NCBI GenBank assembly: GCA_002396385.1
Contig: DGTD01000100.1
Coordinates: 17,920-81,919, forward strand
Direction: 5' to 3'
DNA from: Bacteroidales bacterium UBA4345
GTDB lineage: Bacteria; Bacteroidota; Bacteroidia; Bacteroidales; Paludibacteraceae
Length of the DNA stretch: 64,000 nucleotides
In this document: in pieces, positions 58,073 to 64,000 of the stretch
Position numbering within the stretch: position 1 is the stretch's first letter
How the letters are laid out: each line of letters starts with the position of its first letter
Made by a program: the position numbers and the translations under genes
Notes under the pieces: generated by a model
The model's database searches: none
Told to the model about the DNA's origin: nothing
The model's input: only the letters and a program-made list of their open reading frames with translations

Positions 58073-59146
58073 TTACTTCACCACCACCTCCATAGGAGAC
58101 AATTTAACCACTCTTTGGTCGGGCGCTTTCACCGTAACATCCGTCACAAAGAACGTGGTGCCGGGCTTGGCTTTTTTCAACTCTTTGAGCATAGGAGCGG
58201 TAAATGACTCAGAATCGGAATGCAAGACCTTGAGACCACCCTTACCATCAGCTAATTTCAGATTAAACCCAAGGACCACGTATCGGACTTCTTTAATGAG
58301 GTCTGAATCTAAATAAGCCGCCACTTTTTGTACAGCGAGCAAAGAATCCTTATCAATTTTGCCACCGTCGAAACGCATGGTAGCAAGGTCTAAAGAAGCG
58401 GAAGGACGTGGAAAGGGCAGCGTTCGGAACTCTTTATTGCACATGCAGAGGAATTCATCGCCACTTCTAACAAAAACCGAAACAATGCAAGGGCGTCCTG
58501 GTATTAAAGGCTTAATATCGAACCACGATGGTTTTCTCAATACCACTGCATTTGAAACCTCTAGTTTAATGTCAGAGGAAGAGAAACCAGGAACAAGGAC
58601 ATCGACCGTGTTGAACACACCCGCAAACAAAACACCCGACTCTTTTGGCGTTACTATTGCGACAGGCTCAGTCACCGCATATTCGAAAGAAAAGGGGAAC
58701 TCTTTCGTACGACCATTCTTATCTGTCTCAACAATAAAGCCTTTACAAGTCTTTTTTCCAACGGCCTGGCACTTCACCGAATATCTGCCATCGGGAACCT
58801 CAACGCCTGCCACATACACTTTATAAGAACACTTGGTGTCGGCATGTAGCATCAGGATGTCGGCTTCGAACCTGCTTCCTCGGGGAACAGATGTGCACTT
58901 AGTGATAACAACCGCCTGCTTTTTTGAGTAATCAGGTAACGGCTCGGAAATTTTTTCGTTGGTAGGAGAAGCGACAGTTGCCTGAACGTTGTCGCTAACG
59001 TCAGCCACCTCGTCAACAGCCCCATCATTTTCCACAAAATCTACCACCATTTCCTGAACCACCGTTTTTCGGTTTTGTCCTTTTGCGAAAGCAGCAAGAG
59101 GCAGGAAAGCAGCAAAAACAAGGGCAATTGTTCTATTCAAATTCAT
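58073..59146 (-). CDS. Secreted protein resembling the GldM/PorM C-terminal domain
   Basis: 357 residues. Signal peptide MNLNRTIALVFAAFLPLAAFA. Residues 25-160 are a beta-rich region of unknown type. From about 165 the chain matches the C-terminal repeat of the T9SS motor protein GldM: ESGVLFAGVFNTVDVLVPGF, an Ig-like stretch, EFRTLPFPRPSASL, GGKIDKDSLLAVQKVAAYL, and finally APMLKELKKAKPGTTFFVTD with VKLSPMEVVVK. GldM itself has an N-terminal membrane helix and coiled region, both absent here. It could bind the T9SS trans-envelope rod, or be an independent use of the fold. It follows rarA after 11 bases. Confidence 0.75.
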   Translation of the reverse strand: MNLNRTIALVFAAFLPLAAFAKGQNRKTVVQEMVVDFVENDGAVDEVADVSDNVQATVASPTNEKISEPLPDYSKKQAVVITKCTSVPRGSRFEADILMLHADTKCSYKVYVAGVEVPDGRYSVKCQAVGKKTCKGFIVETDKNGRTKEFPFSFEYAVTEPVAIVTPKESGVLFAGVFNTVDVLVPGFSSSDIKLEVSNAVVLRKPSWFDIKPLIPGRPCIVSVFVRSGDEFLCMCNKEFRTLPFPRPSASLDLATMRFDGGKIDKDSLLAVQKVAAYLDSDLIKEVRYVVLGFNLKLADGKGGLKVLHSDSESFTAPMLKELKKAKPGTTFFVTDVTVKAPDQRVVKLSPMEVVVK

Positions 59147-59157
59147 AATACATTGTT

Positions 59158-60432
59158 TTATTTGTCAAACCTGTCACCCCAGCAGTTACGCATATAGTCG
59201 GCCAACTTGTTTTCTTGGGCATTGGGTTGCGGATGCCAGAAGCGGGAGTTTGGAATGGCATCGGGCAGGAACTGTTGCGCCACAAAGTGTCCGGGATAGT
59301 CGTGCGAGTATTTGTAGTCTCGTCCGTAACCCAAGTTCTCCATCAGTTTGGTAGGAGCATTGCGCAGGTGAAGCGGAACAGGCAGGTTTCCCGTAGTTTT
59401 TACAAACTGGAGGGCCGAATTGATGGCAAGGTAGGCCGAATTACTTTTAGGGCTCGATGCCAGATAGATAGTAGCCTCGGCCAGTGGAATACGGCCTTCG
59501 GGCCAACCCAGTTTGGTAAGGGCATCGAAACAGGCGTTGGCAATAAGCAACGCGTTCGGATTGGCCAAACCTATATCTTCCGAAGCCGAGATAACCAGAC
59601 GGCGGGCAATAAATTTCGGGTCTTCTCCCCCATCAATCATACGGGCCAACCAATAGATAGCCGCATCGGGGTCGCTACCACGAATCGACTTGATGAAAGC
59701 CGATATAATATCGTAGTGCATCTCACCATCCTTGTCGTAGGCGTTAGGGTTCGCCTGCAGATTGGCCACCACCTTGTCGTTGGTGAAAACAATAGGGTCG
59801 TTACCCGCCTCAGAGTTAACCACCAGTTCGATAATGTTGAGGAGTTTTCGGGCGTCGCCCCCGGCAAAGCGTAACAAAGCCTCGGTCTCTTTCAGTTCGA
59901 TGTGTAGTTTGGAGAGTTCCACATCGGTAGTCACCACCCTATTGGCCAATGCGAGCAAGTCTTCCGGTTCCTGTGGTTTGAGCACATAAACCTGACAGCG
60001 CGAGAGCAACGGAGTAATGACCTCGAACGAAGGGTTTTCGGTAGTGGCGCCAATGAGCACCACATCGCCCTGCTCGACCGCGCCCAACAGCGAATCTTGT
60101 TGCGATTTGGAGAAACGGTGTATTTCGTCGATAAACAGAATAGGCGTAGGCGAATTGAAGAAGCGTGTCTTACGAGCCTTGTCAATCACCTCGCGGACAT
60201 CTTTCACGCCCGAAGTTACGGCACTAAGGGTAAAGAAAGGAGCGTTGAGCTGGTGGGCGACAATATTAGCCAACGTGGTTTTACCAACCCCGGGAGGACC
60301 CCAAAGGATGAAACTCGATATATGTTCCGACTCCAGCATACGCCTGAGAACCGATCCTTCACCCACAAGGTGCGACTGACCGATGTACTCGTCGAGCGTA
60401 CGCGGACGCATTCGTTCTGCTAAAGGTGGCAT
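59158..60432 (-). CDS. rarA: Replication-associated recombination protein A (RarA/MgsA)
   Basis: 424 residues. AAA+ ATPase of the clamp-loader type: PLAERMRPRTLDEYIGQSHL opens it, Walker A is GPPGVGKTT, Walker B is ILFIDEIHRF, sensor 1 is IGATTENPSF. The C-terminal half has SAFIKSIRGSDPDAAIYWLA and the MgsA_C features ARRLVISASEDIGLANP and GYGRDYKYSHDYPGHF. RarA acts at stalled replication forks. A -7 element lies 24 bases upstream. The GldM-like gene follows after 11 bases, presumably in the same transcript. Confidence 0.96.
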   Translation of the reverse strand: MPPLAERMRPRTLDEYIGQSHLVGEGSVLRRMLESEHISSFILWGPPGVGKTTLANIVAHQLNAPFFTLSAVTSGVKDVREVIDKARKTRFFNSPTPILFIDEIHRFSKSQQDSLLGAVEQGDVVLIGATTENPSFEVITPLLSRCQVYVLKPQEPEDLLALANRVVTTDVELSKLHIELKETEALLRFAGGDARKLLNIIELVVNSEAGNDPIVFTNDKVVANLQANPNAYDKDGEMHYDIISAFIKSIRGSDPDAAIYWLARMIDGGEDPKFIARRLVISASEDIGLANPNALLIANACFDALTKLGWPEGRIPLAEATIYLASSPKSNSAYLAINSALQFVKTTGNLPVPLHLRNAPTKLMENLGYGRDYKYSHDYPGHFVAQQFLPDAIPNSRFWHPQPNAQENKLADYMRNCWGDRFDK

Positions 60433-60455
60433 AGTTATTCTGTTTTATACGTTCA

Positions 60456-60463
60456 CAAAAGTA
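60456..60463 (-). promoter_or_regulatory. -7 element of rarA
   Basis: TACTTTTG on the minus strand, 24 bases before the rarA ATG. Confidence 0.5.
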
Positions 60464-60518
60464 AGAAAAAGATTAATAAGCCATGTGCCGATGAGCCCCA
60501 TTACTCGGCAACTTTTCA

Positions 60519-61262
60519 TTATTTATCTTTTGACTTTTTCATCATAGTAGCCAGTTCATATTCAATCCGTTTCTTGCCGGCCCTATAATACTCAGGATCA
60601 ATTTCAACACCAATAAATCTACGATTTAACTGCATAGCCGCGACTCCAATAGATCCAACACCCATAAATGGGTCAAACACAATATCATCTTCATTGCTTG
60701 CTATTTCTATCATTCTTTTTAAAATTGAAATAGGTTTCTGAGTGGGGTGTTTAGGATGTTTAAGTCGTTCTGGACCACTACAAATAGGGCTTTCTATAAA
60801 ATTGTGCATTTGATCTTGCGTAGTAAAATTCCATGTATGATGTTTATTCCAACAAGTGAACACCATTTCACAACTATTTAGGAAGCCTGCTTTGTAGATT
60901 TTTGGAGTAGGATTTGTCTTATGCCACACCATAAAATTCGAGGTATCAAATTTATGGTCTAGGCCATTAAACCATCGTCCGATTTGATTAAAAGACGTGA
61001 AAACAAACAGATTACCTGAGGGTTTTAGAATTCTAACAAAATCCTCCACCCATTCTTCCGGGTTAAATTCAATTAAATCCCATTCAGCTAAATCATTGTT
61101 GATAGCAGATCGTCCCAAGAGAGATATGTTTCCTGTGGAGTGTCTTGCCAAATTATAGGGAGGATCTGTAAATATAAAATCAATAGCATTATCTGGTATA
61201 AGTTTTAGAATTTCCCTACTATCTGCATTCAATACACGTTTTCTCCAATTTTGATCTTTCAT
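60519..61262 (-). CDS. Type II DNA adenine N6-methyltransferase, beta class (DpnA-like)
   Basis: 247 residues from the ATG at 61262; a TTG at 61292 would overlap the endonuclease gene. Motif IV TDPPYNLARH comes first and the SAM-binding motif FDPFMGVGSIGVAA comes near the C-terminus, the order of beta-class methylases. HPTQKPISILKRMI and RFIGVEIDPEYY support this. It resembles enzymes that methylate adenine in GATC, such as DpnA. It begins 2 bases after the endonuclease stop, and a second, Dam-like methylase lies upstream of the endonuclease. The low GC of this block contrasts with the preceding genes. Confidence 0.92.
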   Translation of the reverse strand: MKDQNWRKRVLNADSREILKLIPDNAIDFIFTDPPYNLARHSTGNISLLGRSAINNDLAEWDLIEFNPEEWVEDFVRILKPSGNLFVFTSFNQIGRWFNGLDHKFDTSNFMVWHKTNPTPKIYKAGFLNSCEMVFTCWNKHHTWNFTTQDQMHNFIESPICSGPERLKHPKHPTQKPISILKRMIEIASNEDDIVFDPFMGVGSIGVAAMQLNRRFIGVEIDPEYYRAGKKRIEYELATMMKKSKDK

Positions 61263-61264
61263 TC

Positions 61265-63055
61265 TTACGCCGTTTTTATCATACTCTTCCAATTAGAAAC
61301 AAAAGATTCTGTTTTTTTGAACCATTCATCGAAATTCCTGGATTCCAACGCAATAGCATGAATCGAATTTATAATATCAGTAAACTCATCTATATTTCTA
61401 TTATAATTATAAAAACATTCAAGTACCTCTTTATACTGCTTTATGGTAAAAGGTACGACAGGGACAGATTTACCCACCCAGCTTTCTCTGTTCAAAATAA
61501 AGAATTGCCACTTCGTTCTGATGTTAATAGACGTTGATATAAACAGACCCAGTACCGTTTTATCCTCGTTTTCGTTGATAAATGAAAGCACATGATCTAT
61601 AACGCTTGAAGCTTCATGTTCCCATTGTTGTACACCTGTCATTAACGAAACCTCTGGAATGACAATATAATTCGCAGTGTACATTTCCATATCAGGTGTA
61701 TTTCCAATACCAGGAGCAAAGCTTTTCGGAGTTAGATCTTCTTCAATATTGAAATTCCGTTTTACAGTCTTTTTTCCTGCAATAGCCAATAGTGATTTCC
61801 ACGTATTCACCTCTAACCATAACGCACCCATATCTATTGTTTCCATGATTTCTTCATACTTTTCTATAATTTCATTTCGAGCTTTTTCCGTTTGAGAAAG
61901 ATTTCTTACATATTCTCTTTCCTTGATGTTAGTAATGAATTCCGTAAGGTCATTTTCAGCTTCCTTCAATTGTGTAATAGTATTCAAAACAGACACGTTT
62001 TCATTCTTTCTGATGACTTCCTCTACAAGGCCTTTAATATCAGCATCGTAATTCGCCATAAACTCATCATTGCCACTCATGGCTTTTATGCTTTCTATTT
62101 TCTTTATGACAATATTTCTACGAGCATCTACATTATCCCAAGGTAGCGAAACAGAATCCGGAGAACCAAACCAATCCATGTATGTTTTGAGTGTCGGGAA
62201 TGTTCTCTTTGGAAAATCAAAGTTTTCAATTATCATGTCAAGTTTCGACTGATTATAATCAGGAACTCGTATTTTAGTCGCAAGACTACGTCCTGTAGCC
62301 TTAAACATCCCCGTGTAAACGAGACTGCGACAGAAAGATTCAGCATAGTCATAATATGAGTCTACTTGATTATCCATAGTACCATAACCGAATTCATAAC
62401 TATTTTTAAATATTCTCTTAACTTCTGTAATTATGTTTTTATTAGGTAGCGCATTGTAAGCCTCCCTAAAAGAAGAAATAGCCTTAAAAGCTTTATCTAA
62501 ATAAGAAGCCCCTTTACAACCAAACAAAAGTGCAACCTCACTTCTATTCAAAAAGCCATAGTTCTTTATGGCTTTACAGACTAATTCCATTGGATAAACG
62601 AAATCATCATTAGAAAATTCAGGTATTTTATTTCGTATATTGTTAGGGAAGTGCATTTTTAATAACTGTTTAAGGAAATCTTCATCATCAAATGTTCCTT
62701 GTATAATACGCCTTCCTACATCAGTAACTCTAATCACACCTCCTTCATCAGCATATCCAAAACCAAAAAATTCGTAAGTCGTTTTGTCATTACGACCGTT
62801 ACTTTCTGTTTCTTTTGTATCATATTTCCCTGAAAGATACTTTTGAAATGAAAGAGATCCAATAAAAGTATCTTCCTCACTATGAGCATTATAAATATAT
62901 TCTCGTCGAACAGGATAAACAGTTTTTTTATCAAATCTGCCTTTGTTCACAGGATCCTTCTCATTCCAATTTTTATTCTCAAGTGCTCCAAAGAAAGGGA
63001 ACCATTGTATTGTTCGCAATATACTCCTTGGTTTTGTGCGCCATGACCAACTCAT
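61265..63055 (-). CDS. AlwI-family type II/IIS restriction endonuclease
   Basis: 596 residues. The N-terminal part has TEEFFGFGYAD-like text (TYEFFGFGYADEGGVIRVTD) and a helical DNA-binding region. The catalytic part shows D455 in TPDMEMY, E468 in IPEVSLMTG and E481 in QQWEHEAS, with E415 in ALWLEVN before them. The 13-residue spacings match those I recall for N.BspD6I/N.BstNBI nicking enzymes (E418, D456, E469, E482). LFISTSINIRTKWQFFIL follows. AlwI-type enzymes cut a few bases outside GGATC, an asymmetric site that needs two strand-specific methylases, as found here. No small-subunit gene is visible. Site specificity is inferred. Confidence 0.85.
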   Translation of the reverse strand: MSWSWRTKPRSILRTIQWFPFFGALENKNWNEKDPVNKGRFDKKTVYPVRREYIYNAHSEEDTFIGSLSFQKYLSGKYDTKETESNGRNDKTTYEFFGFGYADEGGVIRVTDVGRRIIQGTFDDEDFLKQLLKMHFPNNIRNKIPEFSNDDFVYPMELVCKAIKNYGFLNRSEVALLFGCKGASYLDKAFKAISSFREAYNALPNKNIITEVKRIFKNSYEFGYGTMDNQVDSYYDYAESFCRSLVYTGMFKATGRSLATKIRVPDYNQSKLDMIIENFDFPKRTFPTLKTYMDWFGSPDSVSLPWDNVDARRNIVIKKIESIKAMSGNDEFMANYDADIKGLVEEVIRKNENVSVLNTITQLKEAENDLTEFITNIKEREYVRNLSQTEKARNEIIEKYEEIMETIDMGALWLEVNTWKSLLAIAGKKTVKRNFNIEEDLTPKSFAPGIGNTPDMEMYTANYIVIPEVSLMTGVQQWEHEASSVIDHVLSFINENEDKTVLGLFISTSINIRTKWQFFILNRESWVGKSVPVVPFTIKQYKEVLECFYNYNRNIDEFTDIINSIHAIALESRNFDEWFKKTESFVSNWKSMIKTA

Positions 63056-63064
63056 AATTTAGTT

Positions 63065-64000
63065 CTATTGGTTTAAGTAATTTGTTATTAGTAAATGTTT
63101 CACGTTCTTGTTGTTGCGGTTCATAAAACTGACAACGTATTCCTTATCAAACGCCAAAATGTAAATTCCAGGATGACCATTGTAAAGATTGAAAACAAAA
63201 TCTGTGTGCTTTATGATCAACATCCATCTACCTTGGCATTCATTTATCAAATAATGTGCAAGGCGTTGCTGTTCATTTCGTCCAAACTCAATACGATCAT
63301 ACGTACTAAATTCTGTATCATAAGGAGGGTCAAGAAATACGAAGTCATTTTCAGTAGGAAGATTTTCCTGAAGAAACCTTTCAAAGTCTAGATTAAAAAT
63401 CTGTGCATTCTTGAGATGTTCAATCAATTCACAGCTTCGATAGTAGTTGATTTTATGAGTAAGATGCTTTGAATTATAGGCTATTCCACCATATGGAACA
63501 TTGAAGTTTCCGCGAGCCCCGAAACGAAACATACCACTATAAGCATAACTCCTCATAAAAAAGAAAAGCGATGTTTGTAACTGCCATGTTTTATCAAGCA
63601 TTTGATTGTTATATAGCCCACGATAATACATGTAAACAGCCCCTTTAATTATTGTCTCTATGTTATCTCGAAGATCTTCTTCAGAAAGGATTCCTCTTTC
63701 TTTCTCGACCTTTTTCATCCGCTTCATTTTATCCTTTATAGTTCGCTTAACTTCACGGACAAAACAACCTTCATCCAGCCTTATTCCAGAAAGTATCCGA
63801 GACAGTTCTAACTGATGTTCATTCACAAACACATCTATTCGTACACATAGTTCCTCTTGATTAATTACATCCTTCCTATATGGAATATAAAGTTCTGCAA
63901 TTTCATCATAAAACAACTGGGAAAAAGCCTCTGCATTCGTCCATGTCAGCTCCATCCCATCCAAACAAGCAAAGAAATCTTTATCTGTATCTTGTATTGC
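63065..64000 (-). CDS. Dam/D12-class DNA adenine methyltransferase, 5' end cut by right edge
   Basis: 311 residues visible; the frame stays open to the window edge, so the true start and the SAM-binding FxGxG motif expected at the N-terminus lie outside. Dam-family features present are RFGARGNFNVPYGG, LKNAQIFNLDFERFL and the catalytic FVFLDPPYDTEFSTYD, then a LLITNY ending. A TTG at 63964 is not the start. It lies 9 bases upstream of the endonuclease gene, so methylase, endonuclease and second methylase form one operon. It probably methylates adenine in a GATC-containing site. Confidence 0.88.
   Translation of the reverse strand, partial: AIQDTDKDFFACLDGMELTWTNAEAFSQLFYDEIAELYIPYRKDVINQEELCVRIDVFVNEHQLELSRILSGIRLDEGCFVREVKRTIKDKMKRMKKVEKERGILSEEDLRDNIETIIKGAVYMYYRGLYNNQMLDKTWQLQTSLFFFMRSYAYSGMFRFGARGNFNVPYGGIAYNSKHLTHKINYYRSCELIEHLKNAQIFNLDFERFLQENLPTENDFVFLDPPYDTEFSTYDRIEFGRNEQQRLAHYLINECQGRWMLIIKHTDFVFNLYNGHPGIYILAFDKEYVVSFMNRNNKNVKHLLITNYLNQ

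Noticed and set aside
60519..64000. Restriction system as part of a larger defence island
   Set aside because: Only the three restriction-modification genes are visible; what lies to the right is outside the window, and the left neighbours (rarA and others) are housekeeping or envelope genes.

Overview
The window looks like a chromosomal segment of a Bacteroidota bacterium, most likely order Bacteroidales. The evidence is promoter -7 elements of the TAnnTTTG type, type IX secretion (T9SS) components and cargo, a hybrid two-component regulator with a periplasmic propeller, AsnA, a type-2-like IleRS, tRNAs without encoded CCA, and many secreted beta-barrels and lipoproteins. I cannot name a genus.

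Layout. 1-5300 (mostly minus strand): a small secreted protein with NudC, two adjacent membrane-anchored J-domain/TerB-like proteins, and two paralogous outer-membrane barrels. 5350-13000: a radical SAM/SPASM protein, a PorT-type barrel, then a four-gene envelope operon (large secreted protein, M48 peptidase, barrel-like protein, SUMF1-type lipoprotein) read from a clear promoter at about 13050. 13200-18600: a lipoprotein with a flavin split-barrel domain, a hybrid two-component regulator that has no kinase ATPase domain, and a T9SS-secreted esterase beside it. 18850-31800: housekeeping and metabolism (tRNA-Arg, asnA, VanZ-like, SDR, Fe-alcohol dehydrogenase, MATE, ribD, ileS, a membrane AraC regulator) plus one protein with an unusual five-cysteine N-terminal module. 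32100-46900: a two-gene operon with a giant 4,581-residue T9SS type-B secreted protein of about 40 Ig-like units and its PorP/SprF-like partner. 47200-55100: tRNA-Gln, secreted proteins, a C_GCAxxG_C_C protein, a YD-repeat-like protein, a CbxX-type AAA ATPase, a GldF-like permease, a phosphopantetheinyl transferase and an ATP-grasp-like protein. 55100-60500: a second five-cysteine-module protein fused to OmpA, a His-rich CobW-type GTPase, a Spy-like lipoprotein, a stand-alone GldM C-terminal-like protein and RarA. 60500-64000: an AT-rich restriction-modification system (beta-class adenine methylase, AlwI-family endonuclease, Dam-family methylase cut by the right edge).

The strongest candidates for new biology are: the giant adhesin-like protein with a five-Ig supermodule repeated three times at an exact 426-codon period; the regulator that keeps the histidine box, receiver and AraC output but lacks the HATPase; the five-cysteine module shared by two otherwise unrelated envelope proteins; and the stand-alone GldM-like secreted protein. 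Functions below are inferred from motifs read by eye; no database search was possible.
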